Origin: an uncultured Clostridia bacterium
Lineage (GTDB): Bacteria > Bacillota > Clostridia > Christensenellales > UBA1242
DNA: 32,449 bases
Reading direction: 5' to 3'
NCBI GenBank assembly: GCA_944383975.1
Contig: CALWRN010000056.1
Coordinates: 1 to 32,449, forward strand
The translations under genes were made by a program, and so were the position numbers. Each line of letters begins with the position of its first letter. Position 1 is the stretch's first letter. Under the pieces are notes generated by a model. It made no database searches, was not told the origin of the DNA, and worked only from the letters and a program-made list of their open reading frames with translations. Shown here piece by piece: positions 15,301 to 21,269 of the stretch.

Positions 15301-16138
15301 GATTGGAGAAAGCGGTGTTGTTAAGAATTTACTTGTTAATTACAATATAAAATATAATAAGGTTTTAAATAACACTATTGCATTTGCTCCTATTGCGCTT
15401 TATAACTATGGAACAATTGATAATATTATTTTAAATGATATGCAAATTAACGTATCAGGAAACGATGAAAATAATATTTTAATTGGTGGTATAGTTGCAT
15501 TAAATTATGGAATAATAAGAAATTGTTCAAATATTGATGAAATGAATTATGTTATGACTCAAAGATTTTCTGCTAAATTTGGTTATGGTGGCATAGCATT
15601 ATTTAATACTTTCTCTGGAACAATCTCTCATTGCTTCAACTCAGGGACAAAGTCAATAACATTGACTGTAGCAAACAACATTGCAGCAATGGCAGGTATA
15701 ACATTGACAAATGAAGGGAAAATAACTGCAAGCGGTAATGACAGCGATTATGTTATAAATAGTTCTGGTTCTTTCAGTGTTATAGGATATGTAAGTGGAA
15801 TTACTATGTCTAATAGTTATGGAACACTTGAATATGTTTATAACAATGGAACATTCTCAAGGGGAAGCAAATATGAAACTTTAAATAGTGCAGGTATTGC
15901 CTATGAAATTATTTCAGGAGTAATCAATAGCCTTGTTGAAACAAGTGGTGAAAACTTCTTTGTAACTTGCACTTGTGGTCTTCCTACCGTAAGAGGAACA
16001 CTTTATGCTAAAGCAGATTCAGGTGTTGATGGTATAAGCACTGTTGCATTAAAAGAAACTTCAATAAATTGTGGAAGCACAGGATATAAACTGGTCATCA
16101 CAACAATTAATGAAGTTTTAAAAGCAAAAATTCAATAA
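6362..16138 (+). CDS. Giant surface lipoprotein with Ig/FN3-like repeats and C-terminal beta-helix-like region
   Basis: 3258 aa from ATG 6362 (GAGG five bases upstream; TTG at 6359 is an alternative). Lys-rich start, hydrophobic core and lipobox FTAC put the lipid-modified Cys at residue 22, so the protein is anchored to the outer face of the membrane. Residues about 28-105 resemble a Big_2 Ig-like domain. Then come many degenerate FN3-like modules with a recurring Trp strand (SW, NW, LSWN, FEWN near residues 125, 229, 309, 600, 1005, 1178, 1301, 1727, 2415, 2792), often followed by YDIYING-like strands. From about 2870 a GTGEQNTPYLIS segment and DGNGRTI begin a region like the GLUG/M26-type repeats of adhesins. 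There is no LPxTG or C-terminal TM. It is probably an adhesin or glycan-binding stalk; no ligand can be named. Confidence 0.9.
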   Translation: MKKNIFVIFGLAILSIFCFTACNSVPSITGKFKDDEYIVSVDETIDFYDYLDLSGVEKQNVTISSSNEEILAEQEDGTYLGVSSGVTYVFVNYQGRVLANVKVTVKYKQSKPKNFVLSEDGVYSWDKSFVVIDGVENYASSYEIAYSLIDENSDPNRIEYSYVNTESNSYAFDKTGSYYVKVKAISSNKYVDDSEYTEQAIVNYGVMGILENVSIQNNEVYGEQKAVVSWDAKENALYDIYINGIKFFDSIDQNNFEYDYSKFKSSDEIKITIISKDAEGKLLSTKTTFFIQKLESPQLKYVYSNNDGYINWSNVENSFGYKLRIYDLAKAQEEIVEFENSEDYSQTLKNKEEGFYNLSLMALGGNLGQNLLVNSEIYDTLLVAKLHIPSVEIVFEGESASLTFEDDSYIKNYRIEWNNQSIIYNVNDGLEKVLDLSDLAPGQYNFTITALPTYQDGEVAPFSKEEYSTTNVLNSDSYIFEFYILDEFSEITHTLNVENGSSTIIVDKIENANYYSLFINNQAVDSNEYQVVDNGEKISIILNNLSLYSPEDDKYEIKVVAGRRDDENVEIAVKQEIVKELQILPIVSSLPSEEQENGSFKWNTLEQDAIYSYEIYKTEKDYSIETNAEPFVSGQTSEGKINETLEFGYYVIKIVSLTTDTNSYLNSNYYDKENYFTANFLVNKQIEKPSVRFENTDGTYKLVIETVEYGGGYDIYINGEKDGAVLFGDSQPEFAIYDKFEETFEEAKDYQISIIAHSGTMYDKFLHIPSEPFELQVTKLAIPTFNVVEEYNEDDNLKKLHEYLQVNMIENADYPVIKLENEVVNLENQTKIDMLDYSIYDTEFKISLQYIASKESQNNQYYLDSELKEINFKRVSAPTSISYSNGNLSFENNENGKVDNYFITLTIVNKTNGNYYVRFFTEDNSLTFDLQEKINELLETNENFKNTYKMFDYLQVEISSHVNREIENVYYLPSANGTTIQGQNKLDLQKLEAPVIDFDSETTTLSWNNVSDNTTYDIYVDDAKMVESYTSTSILLTDIGNIDWSIAKNVYVKSYNKSFLDSDNSNSLNIKKLQPISTVNVANVNGEWTISMSLLSDTGNISAINVNGSSDNVTYTQGGNVASFKLANFADTTDFSIQVIYKNTGNSNYYISSDVTTFTLVNLETNTFQVTLSDDTLSWNTIASDFIGESLNPLLYTIKVTNQGKEYYINLTDKSYSIQDIESRINAKLNENVQIQVTASVATDYTLTLQDGQAKGYYGQHVGDEIGVEKLDAIGEITTTIENDMQQQTALSQRLNASVLLKWDDIWTSFDNIQFKIILNYEEGEPLTLLLKNGDEHEDYKLTLSDGVYTLKLNRNIVQSGINNIDLTVLRVGSINSELKTTSVERLQDVKSVTVSDSGILTIEDEQNSSYLIQLSIQDKVVEKAFILGDEEFSKTIDLMTEEFLVGKLGAYTIKVIAFDNNLLKAPSKTEYVINGYKLEGIENIAINDSGNIVLTLIIDDFSNLVFTARTNTSQGEIIKEFVPEKDEGSANQFYVAMIDIIDLFKDVLSMQAENLSFDFTVRKAGSIDADWVNVSFNYAIDTAPALKREASILNDYIIFEKGSSDNTVGFRAVVKGSEEQYVKYYSVDETLGYWKESDDGTIREFKKEKDVDSSATFTECYGIYVSDLLSDLNYGEVTIDITRIGKEGQVYYQFNNHSFKIYKLNTVQENTEEGGESSMLLQDNILSWNWIQMDENEKYKDVAPTAYYLIFNNSNNVDAASSFKTIVYKKYVDLREVGLNPGDIYNINIIAVSNDNNIICSNPTTSLLSIKRYRAPKGLEVKDGKIVFSEEAMKESQFMQDIQTFFETYSSQSNWDGGKLYETMNKEYFAPMNFELGTINTSDSKLSLKFTLISGGAATNTVYRISNIDAIQLFPDFDISYLVTGDNYETRSYVTLLNDYANNAVTSTSTEIENFKNFVKALYASNHGIGDGDILFDDLGREIPAGEYWVSVIHTGVSSANVESDPSETYRMYLSYAPEVSLQNENIDGKPQYTINVNPVSTYNAEAIGPDGSPSLISKITAQKYKMVFRTEGGDQLFTLMISYNGNEWEISYNDEIISAAEGKLPVITNIETGGDYPSFKINMSSLKYSLNAIEEDLVKINQLMKVDIYAYLPSEFGYTTNGKSAIIYVNYLDLQQEKILFENGVFSIEAGLDSTFEVLVRYKYETGASQSFTSNFSDGKAIINFPNAGLYEYVILSINGSISRNTMNIESDTYAIENVFKLNPPELSTENNNLVIKYSSNNTNNMSTLKFMMGNDVSLSEDYEGDDFGYYYVSDMTRSDNGSAYYVGSTNSEGEIIYPSELTAQSFSAYFNGNTGTFTLSEDNFVYAGQSADHLLVFNEGKGRAILTSEINVMNARMLPMVGASNVEGGNYTWSEVEIEDTFTDESQNAGKVVYKIDVTYYEQDLSGEAYNKQREETYYSTSYKLDSSYITDQYNYYRVNVTTLIGIATTQDSSSAVKTIEGEYYTFNRKILYQDGSQVLRSQTKMAANNEYIVRTQSPMFISGTSNGISNGRVVFMINNNLYNSDEDTSQRISVVAEYTRSGKDYSTVLTGEYTFISRPEAEYQNYKIVNFTPDEGQLNNISSFTLKIYINEAGKLNSKPLVIENVYKLASVTSAYYAIGLDENGQTYINFDEYFNQISINNDYSCYKIVVTILDVDGNVEHKVEIGLSGITVIDGDGEEQYIETTDHRFTFTNDMIDKIINIQVQDAQGSSQINPKLLLNSDTLSFNIYKTSIEDLSLNWNEDKIRFEWNWRSENAAQYEFYTNLLIGGYTEQGFTNYYYYMPKRSGDVQSFNIRARIVNSNSDGQELYLFSDPLIFEGSAQAMLFSGGTGEQNTPYLISNLQDFLNISKRNESGQKFYFRLTTDITISDSDLYYLDDSENSKPIIDTFYGEFDGNGRTITFISDSIHEMEGYKNNSIPGLNSLTVDSYSSLFYKIGESGVVKNLLVNYNIKYNKVLNNTIAFAPIALYNYGTIDNIILNDMQINVSGNDENNILIGGIVALNYGIIRNCSNIDEMNYVMTQRFSAKFGYGGIALFNTFSGTISHCFNSGTKSITLTVANNIAAMAGITLTNEGKITASGNDSDYVINSSGSFSVIGYVSGITMSNSYGTLEYVYNNGTFSRGSKYETLNSAGIAYEIISGVINSLVETSGENFFVTCTCGLPTVRGTLYAKADSGVDGISTVALKETSINCGSTGYKLVITTINEVLKAKIQ

Positions 16139-16187
16139 AGTGAATTTATATCTATTTAATAATTAAAAAAATAGTTATTAATTAAAA

Positions 16188-16250
16188 TAAAGAGAATATC
16201 TTATTAATATGAAAAGAACTTTTCTTATCGTATTATTGATATTCTCTTTA
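16188..16250 (+). promoter_or_regulatory. 13-bp inverted repeat enclosing the start of the next lipoprotein gene
   Basis: TAAAGAGAATATC (16188-16200) is perfectly complementary to GATATTCTCTTTA (16238-16250). The 37-base loop holds the ATG at 16209 and a nested 6-bp hairpin (16211-16216 with 16219-16224). The only ribosome-site-like bases (AGAG) lie in the left arm, so the fold could limit translation initiation. Confidence 0.5.
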
Positions 16251-17093
16251 TCTTTTTTTACTGGTTGTAGCAATGAAAGCAATAAAAGTTCATCACTTTC
16301 TTTAGATGATTTTATTATGTTATCATTATCTTTTAATATTGATGGATCAATATGTCAATCATTAGATTTTAGTGTAAATAGTGAAAATTTAAAAGAAATT
16401 GCATCAGATGAAGAAATTTTTGTTTTTAAAAATAGTTTGATAGAAGAAATTAAAAATATAAGAAATGAGTTTTTATTTGGTTATGCACTTAAATATATAA
16501 AGAACCCGATAGAAGAGTTTAAAATCAATCAGGGCTTAGTGTTGACAGAGGTTTTATATAATACAAAAACTGACACTATTGGATTTGATATCTTGTTTAC
16601 ATCTATTAATTCATGGAACTATTATCATGACCAATCATCATCTTCCAGTGAAGGAAATGAAAATAACAATTTTCTATTTTATAAGAAAATTATTTCAACT
16701 GGAAAGTTTGTTTTCTCAACTCCCGTCAAAGTAAATGAAGAAGAAACTATTTTAATAGGAAAGAGATATCAACAAAAATATATTGAAGCAAGCAAAGGAC
16801 TTTCTTTTGAAGCATATATAAAAGAAAACTATAAGCCTACATTTGCCTACAACTATGCAACACCAACAAATAGACTTCATTCTGATAGCCAATATGAGTA
16901 TTTAGATTCCAACAATCTTTTTCACCATATATGGACGGTAGGTTATGATGAGTTAAATGAAAACAATACAATATCTCTTTATTATGTATCAATCAATTAT
17001 GGATGGTGGTATTTTTTCGCCATATTAATTTCGCTTTTAGTAATGACATTAATTTTAGTCGTTAATAAAATAAAATCTAAAAGAAATAATTAA
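16209..17093 (+). CDS. Lipoprotein with C-terminal TM segment, unknown function
   Basis: 294 aa. The signal sequence ends in a clear lipobox (FTGC, Cys20). A Ser-rich linker follows, then an extracellular domain of about 230 residues with no family I recognise. One TM segment lies at about 266-286 (FFAILISLLVMTLILVV), followed by a basic tail (NKIKSKRNN) predicted to be cytoplasmic. A protein tethered at both ends, by lipid and by TM, is unusual. It starts 70 bp after the giant lipoprotein with no visible terminator or promoter between, so the two are probably cotranscribed and may form a surface complex. The ribosome site is weak and sits in an inverted repeat. Confidence 0.8.
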   Translation: MKRTFLIVLLIFSLSFFTGCSNESNKSSSLSLDDFIMLSLSFNIDGSICQSLDFSVNSENLKEIASDEEIFVFKNSLIEEIKNIRNEFLFGYALKYIKNPIEEFKINQGLVLTEVLYNTKTDTIGFDILFTSINSWNYYHDQSSSSSEGNENNNFLFYKKIISTGKFVFSTPVKVNEEETILIGKRYQQKYIEASKGLSFEAYIKENYKPTFAYNYATPTNRLHSDSQYEYLDSNNLFHHIWTVGYDELNENNTISLYYVSINYGWWYFFAILISLLVMTLILVVNKIKSKRNN

Positions 17094-17506
17094 AATTATT
17101 TAAAAATTAAAATTTTGAAATAAAATAATTAAATAATGTTTATTTATTAAAAAATATTAAAAATATTAATATAAAAATAAAAATTTTTAAATAAATAAAA
17201 CAAATATTTGATAAATTAATGTTAACCATGCAAAAAAATAATATAGTGTTGGCATATTTATATAAGACTAATTTGCTTTGGGATTAGCCCGCTCGCTTTG
17301 GAGAAAGTTTTTCTTTCTCCTTTTTTATTGATAGTGGTTTTTGATTTTTGTATATTGTGAATACTGGGATTATATAAAGTTCTTATTATAAAGCTTTGTC
17401 TTTTTTAATTATAAGTTTTTAAAATTATAAAAAACAAACAAAACTAAATTTATTAAAGCTTATGTTTTATATAGTAAAACCTTTTTTAAAAAATCGTGAA
17501 TTTTGT
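17094..17506. other. Long AT-rich intergenic region
   Basis: No open frame with coding character. The first 170 bases are almost pure A/T. The only ordered part is the hairpin-rich stretch 17268-17326 ending in a strong terminator. The peroxiredoxin promoter begins at 17507. Confidence 0.6.
17268..17326 (+). terminator. Strong terminator preceded by a small structured element
   Basis: An 8-bp GGAGAAAG/CTTTCTCC stem (17300-17307 with 17313-17320), a TTTTT loop and a T6 run form a strong terminator. Just upstream, CTAAT/ATTAG (17268-17272 with 17283-17287) can pair, and the heptamer GCTTTGG occurs twice (17275-17281, 17295-17301). This island has much higher GC than its surroundings. It may end the lipoprotein transcript or be the tail of a small RNA; no clear promoter was found for the latter. 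Confidence 0.6.
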
Positions 17507-17535
17507 TTGCAAATTTAACTTTAGTTTGATATACT
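17507..17535 (+). promoter_or_regulatory. Promoter of the peroxiredoxin-perR operon
   Basis: TTGCAA (17507-17512), a 17-base spacer and TATACT (17530-17535). The expected start near 17542 lies in the regulator box. Confidence 0.7.
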
Positions 17536-17540
17536 CTTAA

Positions 17541-17555
17541 TGAAAATGATTTTCA
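17541..17555 (+). promoter_or_regulatory. Fur/PerR-type operator
   Basis: TGAAAATGATTTTCA is a perfect 7-1-7 inverted repeat, the geometry of Fur-family boxes. It overlaps the predicted transcription start, so binding would block transcription. The Fur-family gene two frames downstream in the same operon is the obvious regulator, implying autoregulation. Confidence 0.8.
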
Positions 17556-17594
17556 ATAAGAAAACATTTTACAAAATTTAAAGGAGATTTATTT

Positions 17595-18293
17595 ATGGAA
17601 AACACAAATACAAATATAGAATATAGAAGAATGCCACTTATTGGAGATGAAGCACCAAGCTTTGTGGCAAACACAACACAGGGAGAAATCAATTTCCCTG
17701 CAGACTATAAAGGAAAGTGGGTTATTTTATTTTCTCACCCAGCAGACTTTACACCAGTTTGCACAACAGAGTTTATGACTTTCGGTTCTATGATGGAAGA
17801 ATTCAAGGCAATGAATACCGAACTTGTTGGACTTTCTGTTGATTCTATATACTCACATATTGCATGGCTTAGAAAAATTCAAGAGCTTGAATGGAATGGT
17901 AAAAAGAATATAGAAGTTAAATTCCCATTAATTGAAGATATAAGAATGGAAGTTGCAAATAAATATGGAATGATTCAACCTAGTTCATCAAATACACAAG
18001 CTGTTAGAGCAGTGTTCGTTATTGATCCTAAAGGTATAATAAGAACTGTTTTATATTATCCTCTTTCAACAGGAAGAAACTTTGATGAAATTAAAAGAAT
18101 TATTCTTGCTTTACAAAAAGCTGATAAAGATAATGTTGCAACTCCTGCAGATTGGAGACCTGGTGATGATGTGATTGTTCCAACAGCTGGATCTTGCGGA
18201 ACTGCTAAAGAAAGAGTTGAAAATCAAACAGAAGATCAATATTGTCTTGATTGGTTTATGTGTTTTAGAAGAGAAAATAAAGGAAAAAAATAA
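17595..18293 (+). CDS. Peroxiredoxin, Prx6 (AhpC/TSA) family
   Basis: A 232-aa cytoplasmic thiol peroxidase that reduces H2O2 and organic peroxides. The active-site motif PxxxTxxC is present (PADFTPVC) with the peroxidatic Cys at 56 and the catalytic Arg near 139 (QAVRAVFVIDP). The long C-terminal arm, with PADWRPGDDVIVP and Cys201, Cys217 and Cys223, matches the Prx6-type enzymes of archaea and anaerobes, where paired C-terminal Cys can act in resolution. AAGGAG ten bases upstream supports the ATG. It is cotranscribed with the perR-like gene starting 7 bp after its stop and is controlled by the box at 17541-17555. Confidence 0.95.
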   Translation: MENTNTNIEYRRMPLIGDEAPSFVANTTQGEINFPADYKGKWVILFSHPADFTPVCTTEFMTFGSMMEEFKAMNTELVGLSVDSIYSHIAWLRKIQELEWNGKKNIEVKFPLIEDIRMEVANKYGMIQPSSSNTQAVRAVFVIDPKGIIRTVLYYPLSTGRNFDEIKRIILALQKADKDNVATPADWRPGDDVIVPTAGSCGTAKERVENQTEDQYCLDWFMCFRRENKGKK

Positions 18294-18300
18294 ATAAAAA

Positions 18301-18693
18301 ATGTTGACGCGTAAAACAAAACAAAAAGAATTTGTAATTGAAAATCTTAAAAAAAGATTTGACCACCCAACTGCCTTGCAAATTTATAATGATGCGAAAG
18401 ATCAGAAAATTGGAATTGGTGAGGTAAGTATATATAGAATATTAAATAATTTGGTCAAAGAGGGGGCAGTTTGTAAGATTGTAACAAAAGATAATGTTGC
18501 ACACTATGATTTTGTAAGGGGAAATCATATTCATTTAGTATGCAATAATTGTAACCAGATTTTTGATAAAGAATTTGGTAGTGATGAAAAATTATCAAAA
18601 ATAATTAAAGATTTTCACATTTCAATTCAAGATATTGTTTTATATGGTTGTTGCAACGATTGTGCAAAAACTTTAAAGAAAACTGATAAATAG
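18301..18693 (+). CDS. perR: Fur-family peroxide-responsive repressor (PerR type)
   Basis: 130 aa. The N-terminal winged helix has the HPTALQIYNDA and VSIYRILNNLVKEG signatures. The C-terminal dimer domain has a structural zinc site, Cys81/Cys84 (CNNC) and Cys118/Cys121 (CNDC). By alignment from memory to Bacillus PerR, regulatory-metal ligands are His22, Asp70, His76, His78 and Asp89. Asp rather than Glu at the last position favours PerR over Fur. The N-terminus is slightly shorter than usual. It probably represses its own operon through the 7-1-7 box upstream of the peroxiredoxin, with metal-catalysed His oxidation releasing it under peroxide. The start lies 7 bp after the peroxiredoxin stop with a weak ribosome site, consistent with coupling. 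Confidence 0.88.
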   Translation: MLTRKTKQKEFVIENLKKRFDHPTALQIYNDAKDQKIGIGEVSIYRILNNLVKEGAVCKIVTKDNVAHYDFVRGNHIHLVCNNCNQIFDKEFGSDEKLSKIIKDFHISIQDIVLYGCCNDCAKTLKKTDK

Positions 18694-18729
18694 AAGTATT
18701 TGCTTGTGGTCAATTTTATAATTGAACAA

Positions 18730-18770
18730 ATAAAAGGATAATGTTTAATTTGATACATTATCCTTTTTAT
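18730..18770 (+). terminator. Terminator of the peroxiredoxin-perR operon
   Basis: A perfect 13-bp stem AAAAGGATAATGT (18732-18744) with 18755-18767, a 10-base loop and a T tract, about 40 bases after the perR stop. Confidence 0.85.
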
Positions 18771-18879
18771 TGCAGATTTGATTATATGAAGACAGTTTTT
18801 TTCTTTTTATTTTTGGTTAATTTTTTAATAAAAAGATATATAAACTTATCAATATAAGAAAATTTAATATTAATCTTGC

Positions 18880-18908
18880 TTGAAAAAAAATGTATATTGT
18901 GCTAAAAT
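18880..18908 (+). promoter_or_regulatory. Promoter of typA
   Basis: TTGAAA (18880-18885), a 17-base spacer and TAAAAT (18903-18908), just ahead of typA. Confidence 0.75.
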
Positions 18909-18934
18909 ATAACGGTTAAAAGGTAGAAAAGAAA

Positions 18935-20767
18935 ATGAAAAACGAAAAAATTAGAAATATTGCTATAATTGCCCATGTAGATCATGGCAAAACATCACTT
19001 GTAAATGAACTTCTTAAACAAGGAAGCGTTTTTCGTGATAATCAAGTTGTAGAAGACAGAGTTATGGACTCAAATGCCCTGGAAAGAGAAAGGGGAATTA
19101 CTATATTATCAAAAAACTGCTCTTGTTTATATAATGGTGTTAAAATAAACATTATTGATACACCAGGACACGCAGACTTTGGTGGAGAAGTTGAAAGAGT
19201 CCTTAAAATGGTTGATGGGGTATTGCTTGTTGTTGATGCCTATGAAGGACCAATGCCTCAAACAAGATTCGTTCTTGAAAAAGCCCTTGCTTTAAAATTA
19301 AAGGTTATAGTTGTTATAAATAAAATAGATAGACCAGATGCAAGAGTAAATGAAGTAATTGATGAAGTTCTTGAATTATTCCTTGAACTTGATGCAAATG
19401 AAGAACAATTAAATTCTCCATTCGTTTTTGTATCTGCAAGACAAGGAATTGCAAGCACAGATAAAGACGTAAAGGGAACAGATATGAAACCTTTATTTGA
19501 AAAAATCATTGAATATATTCCAGCACCAGAAGGTGATGAAAATGCTCCTTGTCAAATGCTTGTTTCTTCAGCAGAACATAATGATTATGTTGGAAAACTT
19601 GCTGTTGGGAAAATCAGCAGAGGAACTTTAAGTGTTGGTCAAAATGTTGTATTATGTAATTATCATGATGCAAACAAAAAAGTCAGATCTAAGGTTGTAA
19701 GTCTTTTTGTTTTTGAAGGATTAAAGAAAAACCCTGTTCAAAGTGCAAGCATAGGTGAAATTGTTTGTGTTGCAGGACTTGAAGGAGTTCAAATTGGAGA
19801 TACAATTTGCGATAGTGAATGTGTAGAACCTATTGAATTTGTTAAAATCGCAGAGCCAAGTGTAGAGATGACTTTTATGGTTAATGATAGTCCTTTTGCT
19901 GGAAAAGAAGGAAAATTTGTTACATCTAGACATTTAAGAGATAGACTTTATAAAGAAGCAGTTAAAGACCTTTCTCTTAGAGTAGAAGATGGCAGAACTG
20001 CTGACCAATTTAAGGTTTGTGGAAGAGGAGAAATGCATCTTTCAATTCTTATTGAAAACATGAGACGTGATGGATATGAATTTCAAGTATCAATGCCTAA
20101 AGTATTGATAAAAGAGATTAATGGTGTTAAGTGCGAACCTATTGATAGATTATTCCTTGATGTTCCAGAAGATTGCACGGGAACAGTTATGCAAAAAATG
20201 GGTGTTAGAAAGGGTGAACTTGTTCAAATGACACCACATGGAAATAGAATGAAGATGGAATTCTTAATACCTGCAAGAGGTTTGTTTGGATTTAAGAGTG
20301 AATTGTTAACAGATACTAAAGGTGAAGGTGTTTTAAATTCTGTTTTTTATGACTATGAACCATGGAAAGGGGAAATTAAGCGTAGAGATTATGGCTCATT
20401 AATTGCACATGAAAGTGGAGAAGCTATAGTATATGGTCTTTTCAATGCACAAGAAAGAGGTGAATTGTTTATTGGACCAGGAGTTCCTGTTTATGCCGGA
20501 ATGGTTGTTGGTGCAAACCCTAAAGGTGATGATATTGTGGTAAATGTATGTAAGAAGAAACATCTTTCAAACTGCCGTGCATCAGGTTCTGATGATGCTT
20601 TAAGATTAACTCCTCCAAGAAAAATGAGTTTGGAAGATGATATAGAATTTTTGGCTGATGACGAAATTCTTGAAGTAACACCAAAGAGTTTAAGAATTAG
20701 AAAAATTATTCTTGACCATAATATGCGTTTAAGAGAAAGAGGAAAAGTTTTAAGAGGCGAAATTTAA
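18935..20767 (+). CDS. typA: Ribosome-associated GTPase TypA/BipA
   Basis: A 610-aa translational GTPase that binds the 70S ribosome at the EF-G site and assists 50S assembly and stress or low-temperature growth. The G domain has AHVDHGKTS (13-21), the RGITI switch (near 55), DTPGHADFGGEVERVL (G3), NKIDRPDAR (G4) and SARQG (G5). Domains II, III and V follow. The TypA-specific C-terminal domain is recognisable by RGLFGFKSELLTDTKGEG, YEPWKGEIKRRDYGSL and GPGVPVYAGMVVG. Length is standard. AAAGG about ten bases upstream supports the ATG. It is a single gene with its own promoter. Confidence 0.97.
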   Translation: MKNEKIRNIAIIAHVDHGKTSLVNELLKQGSVFRDNQVVEDRVMDSNALERERGITILSKNCSCLYNGVKINIIDTPGHADFGGEVERVLKMVDGVLLVVDAYEGPMPQTRFVLEKALALKLKVIVVINKIDRPDARVNEVIDEVLELFLELDANEEQLNSPFVFVSARQGIASTDKDVKGTDMKPLFEKIIEYIPAPEGDENAPCQMLVSSAEHNDYVGKLAVGKISRGTLSVGQNVVLCNYHDANKKVRSKVVSLFVFEGLKKNPVQSASIGEIVCVAGLEGVQIGDTICDSECVEPIEFVKIAEPSVEMTFMVNDSPFAGKEGKFVTSRHLRDRLYKEAVKDLSLRVEDGRTADQFKVCGRGEMHLSILIENMRRDGYEFQVSMPKVLIKEINGVKCEPIDRLFLDVPEDCTGTVMQKMGVRKGELVQMTPHGNRMKMEFLIPARGLFGFKSELLTDTKGEGVLNSVFYDYEPWKGEIKRRDYGSLIAHESGEAIVYGLFNAQERGELFIGPGVPVYAGMVVGANPKGDDIVVNVCKKKHLSNCRASGSDDALRLTPPRKMSLEDDIEFLADDEILEVTPKSLRIRKIILDHNMRLRERGKVLRGEI

Positions 20768-20994
20768 TAAAATTAAATTATTTAAAAATAAAAAATAAAT
20801 AAAAATAAAAAATAAATAAAAATAAAAAATAAATAAAAATAATTATTTAATAAAAATATAATAATTAAAAAATAAATAATTAATTAATATTTAAAATAAT
20901 AATTAAAATTTTATTTTTCAAATTAAATTAAATAAATATTAAATTTAATTTAATAATTAAATAAAAAATAACAATTTAAAAAGGAGACATATAG
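20768..20994. other. A/T-only intergenic region
   Basis: About 210 bases composed almost wholly of A and T with no coding frame, up to the AAGGAG ribosome site of the next gene. It contains the 17-bp tandem repeat listed separately. No specific promoter can be chosen in such sequence. Confidence 0.6.
20784..20834 (+). repeat. Three exact tandem copies of a 17-bp A/T unit
   Basis: AAAAATAAAAAATAAAT is repeated exactly at 20784-20800, 20801-20817 and 20818-20834, followed by a partial copy. Such an array can arise by slippage and could bend DNA or serve as an UP-like element upstream of the dnaB operon. Confidence 0.85.
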
Positions 20995-21261
20995 ATGCTT
21001 TTACCAAAGGAAGGCAGAGATTTAAGAAAAACAAGCAAACGCTTAATGTGGTTTTTACTTGCCGTATTCATTTTTGATGCATTTATATGTTTTCTTTTTT
21101 TTCAATATACTTCTATGAGCAAGGTTTTGGCTGGATTTATCATAATATGCATTACTGGAGTTTTATACTTGCTCTTTTTGTTTATATGTGCTAAAATTGA
21201 TAAAAAGAAGAAAGAAAAACTTGAAAAGTCGGGGAAGAAAGACCCATTCTCACATAACTAG
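20995..21261 (+). CDS. Small two-TM membrane protein upstream of dnaB
   Basis: 88 aa; AAGGAG nine bases upstream. Basic N-terminus, TM1 at about 17-37 (WFLLAVFIFDAFICFLFF), a short outside loop, and TM2 at about 46-66 (GFIIICITGVLYLLFLFICA). A Lys-rich cytoplasmic tail (KIDKKKKEKLEKSGKKDP) follows. I do not recognise it. It lies 8 bp before dnaB and is surely cotranscribed. Confidence 0.7.
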   Translation: MLLPKEGRDLRKTSKRLMWFLLAVFIFDAFICFLFFQYTSMSKVLAGFIIICITGVLYLLFLFICAKIDKKKKEKLEKSGKKDPFSHN

Positions 21262-21269
21262 GAGGGAAT

